64,000 nucleotides of DNA from Montifringilla adamsi (lineage: Eukaryota; Chordata; Aves; Passeriformes; Passeridae), in assembly GCA_017590115.1 (NCBI GenBank), contig JAGGNK010000002.1, positions 16,487,264 through 16,551,263 on the forward strand. Direction: 5' to 3'. The position numbers and the translations under genes are program-made. Of this stretch, positions 13,299 through 25,248 are shown one piece after another; the stretch's first letter is position 1; each line of letters begins with the position of its first letter. Below the pieces are notes generated by a model that ran no database searches, was not told the origin of the DNA, and worked only from the letters and a program-made list of their open reading frames with translations.

Positions 13299-13400
13299 CC
13301 CCAAAGATTTTTTTTTAAACAAGAAAACAAAAAAAAACCCAAAAAAAAAAAAAAAAAAAAAAAAAAAACCCAAACCAACCAAAAAAGCCCCCAAAAACAA
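13221..13400. repeat. A-rich tract block interrupted by C runs
   Basis: The block contains A40 (13257-13296), C6 (13297-13302), A28 (13341-13368) and many shorter A runs broken by CCC. On the other strand it is a T/G low-complexity array. Open frames across it encode only phenylalanine- or lysine-rich junk. The homopolymers make local length unreliable. A similar but shorter block occurs at 44742-44802. Confidence 0.92.
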
Positions 13401-16400
13401 AAACCTAAATCAAAAGTAAGTACCCCCTAAGGATCTTGTTTCAAACAGGAATAAAATCCCCAAACTGAACCAAAGGAACCCCAAGCAACAAGAGAAAGAG
13501 AAGGTAACTGGATTCCAAGTAAAAAGAAAAGTACTCTTCATAAATGTGTCCCCTTGAGGAGAAAACTCAGATATACCCCGCTTTTGAAAAATATGATCTG
13601 TGTGTTACTATTCTGCCCCTCTCCCAAGACAGAAGCAGTTTAAGAGAATAAACACAGTAGGAAAAAAAAAAGAAAAGAAAAAAAAAAGAGAATAAAAGGA
13701 TGGACATGTTCTTTACCTTCCTTCCTCTTTTGCTATTTTATTACATCCACCTCCTGTATTTCCCAGCTCCTCTCCACATTATCTCTCTCACCTCCTTGCC
13801 TCTCACTTCACTACATTTTGCTCCTCATTTCAGCCTTCCTTTCAAGAGAACATCACCTCTAGTATGGTTATTCATCACCAAAAAACCCCAAAAACCAGAA
13901 CAATGAGTCACATCACAGTTCAGCCTTAGAGGAATGACATCACCCTGGCACTGTGGTTTTTAATGGCAGCAGATCCATGTCCCAGTGGTGCCTGCTCACC
14001 TTCCAAGCCCCACAGCTGCAGGCAGAGTTCAGGCTGTGTAGGAACCTTTTCTTGGCCCTGTGCAGATAAACTGCAAGGCCATTTCACCCCAGAGCTCACA
14101 GGACTGAGATGCAGATGCCCTTAAAATGCTGAGCTAAACAATGGGATGAAGGATGGGCTCCCTCCTGGGACTCTGGAATAGGTCTCATGGGATTTATGCT
14201 TGTCCAGAATTAAAAGTCCAGGATTTGATACTCTACTAAATTATAAAACTAAGAAAAAAAGTTCTCTGAAGACAACTGAAACTGCTATCCTGAGGTACAC
14301 AATATCCTGCAAGTTGGCCTGATGTGTGCCCTTCTGTATTTCACTGATGTCTTCATTTAGTCCTCTTCAGAAAGTGAAAACTTCAGCCTCAGTGAAGCTC
14401 TGGCAAATTCCTGCTGAGCTCCATTACCTGCAAACACCCCCAGCACTGCAGGGGAGGCTGCCTGGCTCTTTCATTTATCAAAAGCAAAGGGGTTTTTCTA
14501 GCCCAAAATAGAAAATGCAGGTTTTAGGGAGCTTTTTTCCTCTCCAAATGCAGCCCTTCAGTTCTAACACTGAATTCCCACACATGCATATCCCTTTGTT
14601 TTCCTTAACCCCCAGTGATTATTCAATTTCATTAAAAAGCTGAATGATCTAGGGAATGCAAAGACAAATTTCAACCTCTCTTTATAAATGCAAGTGATAC
14701 AGTAAAGATTTGCCATAATTTGTACTTGCTGTGACATGATAGAAAGCCAATCATAATGAACCAGCCTGGAAAACAGATGCAGAGGCTGTTAAAGGTCAGG
14801 ATGGAAGAATAACAGGTAATAAAATCCTTTACCTATTGACATATTGCAGCGTGACTGTTAAAGTTTATAATAATAGCTTTTAAATTTTGTGTCAAGGCTT
14901 CCTTTTTTTTTTTTTTTTTTTTCCTTAAAATGAAAGGAGAGAGACTTAAACCAGTTCCTTGTGTGGAACCCTCCTCATGTAAGTGTGGAAAAAGTCACCC
15001 TGACCTGTGCCATAACCTGGGCGCTGCCATTTCAAGGCATGAAGTGCTCTGTACAAACAAATCAATTCCTGAAATACCTTTGTATTATCTTCTACAATGC
15101 CCAGAATCAGTCAAAAGTGAAACTAATGTGTTGCTAATTTGTTCACAGGGTTTTACCTTTGGCCAGTACACCAGCCTTTTCTTTATGGAATTGTTTAGTA
15201 AAATGATTCAGTACAACTGTTTCCTGAATGTGGTCATTCCACAGGACACTCCATTAAACTAAAACTCTTCCTAAAATGCTTCTCCTAAATGGATCTGAGG
15301 CTTTTCCCTCATGTTTTTATTGAAGCCTGTTTTATAGTGAGAATGGATATTTTTGCTATATGGAAATGTGTCCCAAGAATGTATCTCCAGAAATAAATCC
15401 ATAGGAACAATTCACATCTCATCCCAGTGAAAACCTGGAATATTTCCAATACATTTCTGAAATTATCTTAATGTACAGAAGAAATAGAAAATACAGAGCC
15501 TTTTGTCTCTGAGGTCTATTGCTCTACAAATAATTAATTAGTGGAGCTGCTGTGCTGTGGGCCTGCCTGTCTGACCACTGAGCAATTAAATAAAGTGATT
15601 CTAGGAGCTACAAGTGGTCGTTTCTGGAAAAGAGAGCATCCTTCAAAACAAGAGAAAAAGCATTCTTTACTAATTCAATTTTTGTGTAATTATAACCTAA
15701 TCAATCTTTTACAGACTTTTTGGCATCACTATTCTCTTACTGTTGTAACATTTCATAATTTAGTCTAGCAGTAGCAATCTTAACAACAAAGTTTGGACAC
15801 AATCCAGGCACAAGGGCAAGGGACAATTTCTCCCAGATACATTCCACATTTTACCATTACTTAATATTACATGTAAGAAATACACTTCGAGACAGAGAGA
15901 TTTAGATTTCCCTCGGAGAAAACTCATAGGCACTATAATCATTAGCTAAATTTCCACCAGCTGCATTAGGGAATACATCATCATTTTGATTTCCCCAGAA
16001 AAAGCCTAAAATACACAAAAATAGGATTGCAGTATCCTTATTTTTGTTCTGCTGCGAGAAGGAATTGAGACTGCAATTCAAGAGTTATCAGCACACAAAC
16101 AGAAATACAGCTTGTCATCAGATGTTTGGACATCCTGTCTCCAGGATCAGATGAGAAAGTTCTAATCAGAATAGTTGATCAGAGGTTCAGCAGAAAACTG
16201 AACTTAATTCACACCTGAGGCCTCTCTGACCTTCTCTGGGGGTTCAGCAGGGCAGAGGGATTATGAGAACATTCCAGATCAGCACATTTTACCCTGTATT
16301 TTTGTCTCAAGCACACAAGACAGTAATTGAGAATAAGTCTCAAGCAGGGAGCAGAAAGGACTGTTTCCACACAGTGTATGGTAGTCATTTAAAAGAAAAA

Positions 16401-17526
16401 ATAATAAAAAATCTCAGCAGTTGGGCAGACTGCACATATTTGCTTGAAGATTATATCCAGACGGATATTTTTTTCCTACTTTTATTGAAAAATCATGTTT
16501 CAGATAAAATGTGCTTATTGCAAATCCTGTGGTACGGTATAAATATCAAGGTCTTTTTGTACATTTTCCATAAACAGCAACATTACTGACTAAAGCTGAC
16601 AGCTCTGAAAAGTTACCATTTATAAATTAGGATTCCATTACATATTGCACTGCAATTCCAGTTGATCTTTCAGCCACAGCCCCCTGCAATCAGCTCCAGG
16701 GCACAAACATGCAGGTAGACAGCAGCAGAGGGAATTTTTCCCAAGGAACATCATCAAAGCTGCTCCTTTGGAGCCACCTTCACCTGGAAATGTGTGAAGG
16801 GTCTCAGTGAAGGCTGCAGGGGAGTCCCCATGAGTAGATTCCTTCCCTCTATCCACCCAAAGTGCCTTTCCAGTTGGCATCTGGAACCATTATTATGAAA
16901 TAATAAGAAGAAATATTATCCCCCCTAATAGCTGGAATACTCCCAGGCCAGCCAGGGGGAAGTTGCATCTCTTCCTGAGGAGCTGCAGGGCTGCTCTGAG
17001 GTGTAAGCAGAGGTGATTGCTCATCACTGTGAAGGGTTTGTTTTGCAGCCACTGTTCAGGCAGGGGTTCATCAATCCTGTGCATATTAGGTTTAGAAAAT
17101 CCCCACCTCACTGGGGAGTGCTTAGTGCAACTAGACAAACACAGATGCTTCCCAGAAATCCCCAAACACTCCCGTGCTCAAAGACTCACATTTTTCAAAT
17201 CGACTATGCTAATCTCTGCTGTCCAGTGGGGTAGGGCTTGTCTTCAGCAGGATCAGTTGTGTTTAGATGTAATTGAAAATTATGGTCATCTCTGCAATTT
17301 ATCTCTGCCACTGAACTGGCCCTGTCACTGCTTCCAAGTAAAAGGTTGGAAAATTACAAAGGAGCAATGTGGATTGAAGAAGAAAAAGTTTGAAAATGCA
17401 ATAGAGAGAGGACTGTTTGCTCAGTCTTGTAACAATTACCCAGATTCCTCCTGCTAGGCAATCCTCACAGATTGTAATTGTCATTCTTTGTCTTCACTGT
17501 GGTGTTTTGATCTAAACTTCTACTCT
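13401..17526. other. Unique noncoding sequence
   Basis: No gene is recognised. It contains an A-rich purine patch (about 13660-13698) and T20 at 14903-14922. Open frames such as 14930-15262 (+, 110 codons), 16263-16589 (+, 108 codons) and 17017-17457 (+, 146 codons) have no motif I can name and are most likely chance. Confidence 0.6.
14903..14922. repeat. T20 homopolymer
   Basis: Twenty consecutive T residues; nothing recognisable is attached. Confidence 0.9.
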
Positions 17527-17578
17527 ATTCTTCTCCCTCTATGTGGCTAAATTCCATTCTTCTCCCTATTTGTGGCCT
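17527..17578. repeat. Two-copy 29 bp tandem duplication
   Basis: The word ATTCTTCTCCCT starts at 17527 and again at 17556, each followed by a T-GTGGC motif. This gives two diverged copies with a 29 bp period. Confidence 0.75.
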
Positions 17579-17709
17579 GGGGATTTTCAATGGTACTTGA
17601 GACGTCAAGGAACTAAAAAACTTGTCCATTTTTAATTTTGACCAGCTAAGGCTCAGAAGAAACCATATGGCAACAGGGAGGAGCTGCCATTGCTTGCCTC
17701 TGCAGACTC

Positions 17710-17753
17710 AAAGGACTCTGCTGGGAGTTATAAAGGACTCTGCTGAGAGCTAT
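17710..17753. repeat. Two-copy 22 bp tandem duplication
   Basis: A 22 bp unit beginning AAAGGACTCTGCTG is present twice head to tail (17710-17731 and 17732-17753) with two substitutions between copies. Confidence 0.88.
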
Positions 17754-18635
17754 TTTCCAGGTCAGAATTTTCTCATGGAAACATAACCATCTGAACTTAA
17801 CATTAAGTATAAACAGATGAAATGATTCTTAGGTCAGATTTTAAATAAAAACCTTTTTTTATTATTAATCAAAGTGTTATAATAGTTATTACTTGTGTGT
17901 TAAAGCACACCTGGAGATTGTAAGCTTCAGAATCCATTCACAGCCATGCCCTCCCTGCTGCCATGTGGATGCAAGAGCCTGTAACCTATTTACCCCATTC
18001 TGTTAGAAGGTGTGAATTGAGCCTGCATGGGTTTTTCTTCCCTTTTAACAGCTCCAGCTTTAATTGCCTTACTCTCTCTATTTGAATAAACAGTTTCCAG
18101 CTGCTTGGAGCATTCAGTGAAAGGCTCCAAAGGCTGGGCAGTGAGGGGTTAATGTTAATGTTAGACCTGGATGTGCCTGGAAAGAGGGGCAGTACAAAGG
18201 TAGGGAAACACCTTTCTGAGCCAGTTCTCCTCCTCAGGACAGTGCAAGAGCAGAAGTGGTGTCAAGACAAATAGATAGGGATGGAGACCACCAAAAAACC
18301 CTCAAAGCCTCCCAGCCCATTCCCAGAAAGATCCAGAACCAAGGGCAGACACAAACTCACTGACATGGGGGTGAAAAACTCCATCCCAGGGTGCTGAAAT
18401 TTGATCGAGGGGTTTATATCCCCACAAAAGCTGAGTGATGCCCACAGAACCAAACACCCTGGCAGCTGGACTGATGCTGCCCCAGGACTGGAGATCTCCT
18501 CACCTCCCCGTCTCATCTCCCTTCCACACTCTCCTTCCCTCTTTTATTCTTTCTTTTCTTTTACAAGTAGAAAACAAGGGCAAAACATGCCAATTCCCAT
18601 GCCACGTGTGTTATTAGTAATAAAACTTTGTCAGT
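17754..18635. other. Unique noncoding sequence
   Basis: I recognise nothing here beyond short chance open frames on both strands. Confidence 0.55.
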
Positions 18636-18673
18636 CTTTTTGGTTTTTTTGGACCCTTTTTGGTTTTTTTTGC
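18636..18673. repeat. Two-copy T/G-rich tandem duplication
   Basis: CTTTTTGG followed by a T run is present at 18636 and again at 18656, a 20 bp period with minor differences. Confidence 0.75.
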
Positions 18674-21600
18674 CATTCCTTTTCAGCCACAGATATCTCC
18701 AAATTTTGGGTGCAGCCACTGTCCTGAACAGCACATCCCAGCTCACTCAGCAGCAAAAGAACTGTAAGGGTAAATAAATAACCACTGTTTCATACTGAAA
18801 AGATGTGCAGGTATTACTGAATACTAAAGGAGGTGTATAGATTCTGAGTTATTGAATGCCAGGTGCTTTGAACCCTAAAAAGCACAGTGCACTGTGAAAG
18901 AATTTGCAGGAGTTTGGAGAGGTGCTTGTGAATCTGGATTAAAAAAAACAAAACCAAAACAGCAGAAGACTCATTTTTTACTGGCTGCTCCATAATCATG
19001 TCTTGTATAAAGAAAGGAATGGCTCTTGTCACTTGTGGGATAACAGAATCCACCCTGCTCTGGCTTGGCTTGAGGCATGTGCTTGTGGTTTCCAGCTAAT
19101 CCCCTAATCCCTGATGTGAAATTTCTTGGGGATATCTCCAGACAGGATAGCTCAGATCCTCAACACTGCCTCATCATCTTGGATTTCAAAGAACAAGCAC
19201 AGCTTGAAAAATAAACAATTAACATTTGATGTTATATACTTAATTTAATTTAGGATAATAGAGTGATATCATTATGAGATACTTAATGAAATGTAAGAAC
19301 AAAAAAAAGAAAGAAAAAAAAAAAGGATTTGTTCCACTCAGCACAGAAAACAGTCACTACACAGAGACAAAAAGAGGTTTTTTTTAAAAGAAGCTGTAGA
19401 GTGAATAGCAGAAGTGCCACTAACAGAAGGCCCACAGCAAGCAGAGATCAATCTGCTCTCCTGCACGGCAGCAGAAATTAGGAGCACTTGCACAGAACCC
19501 CACAGTTCGAGCGGTGTAAGACCAAAGTCAGAACAAATGACATTAAAAATCAGGGTAAAATGAAAACAAATAGCATGTGCAGTATAAGAGGCATACATGA
19601 AAGATTGAAAAACTTTAACCTGGCAATAGAGAAGAAATCTAACAATGTAAAACAGGCAAAGAGATCATGAAATGTAAAAGACAATGAAAAGAGTGCAGAC
19701 TCATGGCAGCAATTTAACATTCCTCAAGTTCCAGAAATAATGGAAAGCAGATAATTTAAAGTCCAACTTGACAAAGGGAAGTTTCCTAAGTCTCCTATCA
19801 AACCAAATAAAACTGCTTTGATTATAGAGGGATTTGTGTTATAGAATATATACAACACCCAGGTCTGCATTTATCTGTTCATGGCCACCTGTGGGACATT
19901 TTCACCAGTGTGGGGGGAAACTTTTCATGGCCAAACCTTCACATTCACAAGACAAAAAGCAAGGGAGAAGCAGAGCATGCACCTGGACTTTTCTGGAGGA
20001 AAGTGTGCCCTGCATTCCCAGCAGGGCACGCAGAGCAGAGTGCCCAGGGCACCTCCAGAGCTCATCCCAAGGATGGAGACTCTGCAGACTCCTTGGGAGT
20101 CTGATTCCGGTGTCAGATCACATCCACAGGACAAATTTTTCTTATGTTTAAGTAAGAACAGCTTCAGGAAGCACAGCAGCACCTGGCTGATTAAATGCAG
20201 CTCACTTCTTAAGTTTAGTTTCTTCCTCTGAATTCTCTCTTGCCTCCAATGCTCTCAGTAAATGTGGAAACCATTTCAAAGCACCATATGCTGGTGTTTT
20301 CTAAACTATCATTTTCTGCAAATTGCCATTTCATAGAAATTTAGGTGAAAACGCTTTTGTTCTTACTTGGATGAAAACTCATTTAGGAAGATGAATAAAT
20401 TCCCTGAACATGCAACTCCTGACATTTGGCTATCTCTAGCAGAAGATAAAACTAGCAAGTCAAGCTCATGATTCTCTACCAATTTACCTCATGTACAGCA
20501 TATTTTTCAACATCTATGCTTAAAAAATTAATGTACCTTTGAGAGTCATCATTATTGCTATACCATAAACAAGTTCTATTGTTGGAAACAGTAATCTTCA
20601 GAATTTTTCTCCTAAGAAAATGAATTTGAAAGCTAAATATTCTGGAAAAAAAAAAAGGCTCATTGTGCTTTTGTCATAGGGCTTTTAGATAAAGAAGCCC
20701 CAGATTAATGAAACAAGTTCCTAATTTCGGGTAATTTGATTCCTTAATTGAATTAATGAACTGGCTTTTTCAAAGTTTTTACAAGTAAGAACATTAAATT
20801 TTACAGTAACGTTGGAGCAGGAATTAAAGCCTGATTTTCAGATGGACCAATCCACCTCCTTCACTCTGACTGGATCTGCAAACGCCCAACACTTCAGCCA
20901 GCATCAGCCAGAGTGGAGCCTTAACTGAGCAACAAGAAGGGAACAAGGAGAGTAGAAAAACGGGAGAAGGTAAAAGGATGACAAAGATCACAGCACGTGG
21001 GACCTCAGATAAGCCATGCCACGCTTGCCCAGAGATCCTGTAATGTGTTTAATGTTCAAACACGGCTGTGAGCAGCAGAGACTGGATTTTCCTACTGGGC
21101 AAAGGAAGTTCTGATTTACAGAGAGTGAGCATCTCCTGCAGTTTGTCTGCCTCACTTTGTGCCAAAGAGGTGTTATCTTGTTCTTTCCTACACTGGATAA
21201 CACTCTGTGCCCCAATGTTGTCAGGGTGAAACATTGCCCCCAAAAGGACAGATGGACCCTTCAGCTCTCCTTCACACAGACATCAGCAGAGAACAAAAGG
21301 ACATGAGATAAATCATGTGGAAAAGTCAGATGAAGTTTGGTGATATGGTGTTCTCACAGCCTGGAAATTCCATTCCAGGGTTACTCCCACCCTGCTTATC
21401 TGTTCATCCCAGCAGAAGAGAGACTTGCAATCTCTGCCTTCCATTTGCTCATCTCCTTGGGCCCAGTAATACTAAATTGTCTCTAAATAATCTGAAGAAA
21501 TAATTTCTAGAGTATTTTTAATTAGAGCACTATAAATCCACAGGACCTGATCAAAGCCACCCTGTACTCATGAGCAAAAATATCCTTGATTTTGGTGCCC

Positions 21601-22922
21601 TTTGGACGAGGCTTCAAACCCTGACCTGCCCCAAATACAGCCTGGGAAATAACCTAGCTACAGCTGAGGACAGATTTTTGGAGTAGCTTGGTTGTGCTCC
21701 AGTCTATTATTATTTAAACCTTTATTCCTGACTATCTGAGCTGTGTGAAAATCAAATTTAAACATAACAATTGCACTGCCATATGAAGGAAGAGAATTAA
21801 CGATTGGAGCAGTTGTGCAAGATAAGACAATCAATGACTGTGTGGCTGCAGCAGCTGAGACAATGAACCTCAGTCCCACAATGAAAAACAATATTAAGTG
21901 CTGCCTTTTGCCATATATTCTGATATCCTATACATTCTGAATTGTGCTCTATAATATGTTTATATATCTATAAATATTCCTGGCTCTCAGCCCCTGGCTC
22001 TGAAGCTGGTTCCTCGAAAACTGCCCTGAAGTATTTTTAGTTCACAGAGAATGTGAAGAACCACCAGAACAACTGTCCTTTACATGATCATCTGCTAAGT
22101 TACAATTTCTCAAGAAACAGCATCATCTAGAAAATCCTAGTACAAAATTCCACAGGGAATACATTTCATTCAGAAAGCCTGAATTACATGTTCCAGCAAG
22201 ACCTGATGGTTTGAAAGAACCCACTGATTCTCAGTTCTATATTCTTAGCACAAATACTTAGGATTTGAGAACGGCTTCAGCTGAGAGGAGTCTTCAAAGA
22301 GTAATTTAAATGTTTGGTGGGATGGTGATGTAATTTGATAATACAAGTTTTTGTTTACTTTCTTAACCACTTTTTAATTGCACTGCATTTTTCTCTTTGA
22401 TAGATAAATTTGCATTATGGAACACAGTAGAACAAGAAAGCTGAATGTTATTAGTTTTCTATAAATTAATATACTTCGAATTCCACACAACTGCTCATTT
22501 CCTCCAAAATCAGAACCATTGCAGCTGACTCAGAGAGCCAGACCCAGTGAGGTGAGATGAACAGGATTCACACCTTGCATTAAAACACATGGCTTTTAAA
22601 TTTTACTATTTAAATAGTTTGACATATTAAAAAGCATCCTTCATTTCTCTCAGTTAACAAGAAAATTGCAATACACACTTCTGTGTGTACTCTACCAGAG
22701 CATCCAACAGGTGTTAATTTCAAAATAACATTTGCTAGCTCTGGATTATTCCAGATTTTTCTCCTTAGTTGTTGATCGTTTACCAAACCACAAAGCCAGT
22801 GGTGATTTTTGGGTGGCAAGCATGGAATATTCAAAGTCTGAGGTTTTTATTATTGAGTCAGTTGCCTTAAGACAAACATCTCCATAATGAAAAAGCAAGT
22901 TGCTAACTTCAAACTGTGACTG
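18674..22922. other. Unique noncoding sequence with one dispersed-repeat copy
   Basis: No gene is recognised. The first copy of a diverged dispersed repeat lies at about 19641-19712 and is listed separately. Overlapping open frames on both strands at 19834-20231 share one moderately GC-rich patch and show no domain. Confidence 0.55.
19641..19712 (+). repeat. Dispersed direct repeat, copy 1
   Basis: The core at 19674-19712 matches 24565-24603 at 34 of 39 positions without gaps. Upstream, similarity continues weakly, with 13 of 16 matches around the word TGTAAA at 19646. The two copies are in the same orientation about 4.9 kb apart. I do not recognise the family; it may be an old interspersed element or a local duplication. 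Confidence 0.6.
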
Positions 22923-22954
22923 TTTCAAATACAGCTGGTTTCAAACATAGCTGG
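22923..22954. repeat. Two-copy 16 bp tandem duplication
   Basis: TTTCAAA followed by TAGCTGG or CAGCTGG is repeated at 22923-22938 and 22939-22954 with a few substitutions. Confidence 0.75.
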
Positions 22955-23278
22955 TTTGCACAGAACATGATCTCTTTGGGCAAAAAGGAGAAGCAGCAAG
23001 TGCAGTGGCACTAGAGCTGCAGTGAGGGATCCTCCAGGACAAGGGCAGTGAAATGGGGCTCAAATTATTCCCCAAAATCCATCTGAGACTTGCACCTGCA
23101 GGAAAATGTTCTTTCATTCCAAAGGAGCTCAGCAATACAGTGAACAGGAGATGGAGTTAACCAGCAGTGGGACAGGGACCAAGGCAGGGAGTTGAGGCAG
23201 ACATGAACTAAATTTTGACAGCTCTGTTTCTATTCCACATAACAGTTATCCAGGACAATGTTTGTATGTTTTGCTGGG

Positions 23279-23296
23279 TTTTTTTTTTTTTTTTTT
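23279..23296. repeat. T18 homopolymer
   Basis: Eighteen consecutive T residues inside unique sequence. Confidence 0.9.
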
Positions 23297-23904
23297 GTTA
23301 AACACCATGAAAGTGGTAAACACTTTGCCCCTATGTCAAAGAAGAGAGAAGCTATTTCCATTGCAAATATGAACTGTGCTGCAGTGACTGTGCCCTGACA
23401 GAACACTTCTTGTACCTGAGAATGCCTCATACCTCCCGGCAGAACACAACAAAACGCCTTCAATTATGATTTAATGAATAATGACAACCCCCATTATAAA
23501 CTTTTGTTACAACATTTGCATTCACGCAATTCTTTTGTTCTGAGCTGGTGTCTATAATACTGTAAAAACCCCTATTTTCACTCATCTGAAGGTCAGTGCT
23601 TTTATAAGCTTTCCTCCTCTGTAAGCCCATAATACTCTTATGACATTAAGGTATGTACTTAAAGACTTGATTGCTGGCTTTCATTTACTTAATATCTTGG
23701 CAAGTTTGCAGTACTGCCACGAAATCTGTTTAGTAGCAAAGCACACAACTGTTCTGCTTTTTAAGCTAGGCTTATTTATATAAATTTATTCCATAGCCTG
23801 CTCATCTTATTTTAATGGCCAGATGTTCTTTTCTCTTCACTTCTTAATAAACAAATACCCTTAACTAACCAGACATTCTCAAAGTTCTTCATCCTAATGG
23901 CTTT

Positions 23905-23956
23905 GGTATTTTCAACCTCTTTTTTTGGTATTTTCAACCTCTTTTTTTTTTTTTTC
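23905..23956. repeat. Two-copy tandem duplication with T-rich tail
   Basis: A 22 bp unit starting GGTATTTTCAACCTC and ending in a T run is present at 23905-23926 and again from 23927. The second copy's T run is expanded to about 15. Confidence 0.85.
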
Positions 23957-25052
23957 CTTTTTTGGCTACCTTCTTCTATAAAGAGTTAAGGGCACTAAAG
24001 GTATGTCCAACATAAAAATATTAATTTGTGAGGGGAGGAAGGACAGGAGTATATCAAACTCCTGCTCTCAGAAATAGTTTACTTCAATATGTAACTGCAA
24101 GCTCACCACTTTTTCTAAAGTGAGCCTGACATCTGTTTTTGTTTACCATTTGGTAATGACATGAATTCATACTAAGAGGATGAAACAAAATTTAAATGTA
24201 AGTATTCCCTTAGATGCACTGGATGGAGAATATAGCATTTCCAAGACTCTATTCATCTCCTAACAGGGTACATGGAGGCTGCATGATGGCTTGGTTGTTT
24301 TAAAAACAACGGTTGGATTTGCTGCTGGTTTACAAAAACAATGCTGCAGAAAACATTTCATACAAAAAACAAACCCAAAAAAACCGCAAACAAGAACCCC
24401 CTCACATAACAAAAGCAAAGAAAAAGCTTTGAATTTCTAGTGCAGCATTATTGACCAGTTTCAGTTCTGAATGTAAGCATTCTTTTCAGGATGAGCAAAT
24501 AGCTCTGCTCATTACCAAAGTCAGGCTAAACCCCACTGTAAACCAGAAAAAGGATAAAGCCCAAGTAAAAGACAATAAAAAGAGAACAGACTCATGCCAG
24601 TAACTGAGCTTCACGAACCTGCTATCATAGAAGTATTGTCAAAATTCCAAATAAAATATATTAGAAATATTCCAGGACTTTATTAGGCTTGATATTACAT
24701 GTTTATGTAACCCAGAGTGTGTTCTCCCTCCCTCTAAATTACTTGTTAGTGACTCTACACTGGACTATGTGGGTGACTGAGGATGGGGTGATTTTGCAGA
24801 ATCTCTTCCCAGCCTGGTCATTCTGCCTCTGAGAAGCCTCCAGCCATTAACACTCACAATGAGGATTAAAATTATCTGTAAAATGTAGATTAAAACACCA
24901 GAGTTCTGTCTAAACACCACTGTCAGAAACAGTTTGTGTTTTGCTGAATTATGTAAATTTACCACTGACAACACATTTGTAAAGTTCCTTAAGACAACTC
25001 TATTGTGCTCTATTTTATAATTAAAATGGGAATTGAATCATCAACACAAACT
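23957..25052. other. Unique noncoding sequence with second dispersed-repeat copy
   Basis: No gene is seen. It holds an A/C-rich patch (about 24361-24425) and the second copy of the dispersed repeat. Confidence 0.55.
24532..24603 (+). repeat. Dispersed direct repeat, copy 2
   Basis: This is the partner of 19641-19712. The best-conserved part is 24565-24603, with five substitutions in 39 bases and no gaps. Beyond 24603 the two sequences stop aligning by eye. Confidence 0.6.
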
Positions 25053-25248
25053 GTATTGTTTATTTTATTTAGCATGATTCCTCCTTCCCAGGTTCACTTG
25101 CACATGAACAGTGAATAATTTCAAAAACAGCGGCCAACATCACGCAGACAGTATTGTTTATTTTATTTAGCATGATTCCTCCTGTCCTGTTTCACTTGCA
25201 CATGAACAGTGAATAATTTCAAAAACAGTGGTCAATATCACGCAGACA
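25053..25248. repeat. 98 bp tandem duplication (two copies)
   Basis: Positions 25053-25150 and 25151-25248 are head-to-tail copies beginning GTATTGTTTATTT and ending CACGCAGACA. I count seven substitutions in 98 positions and no length change. Four of these are clustered around 25086-25092 and its partner. The absence of gaps fits a fairly recent local duplication by slippage or unequal exchange. Confidence 0.95.

Noticed and set aside
13172..13400. Phenylalanine/glycine-rich open frames on the minus strand.
   Set aside because: They are translations of A/C homopolymer blocks, not proteins.
17017..17457. 146-codon open frame on the plus strand.
   Set aside because: No recognisable domain, overlapping alternative frames, and no supporting splice or promoter structure.
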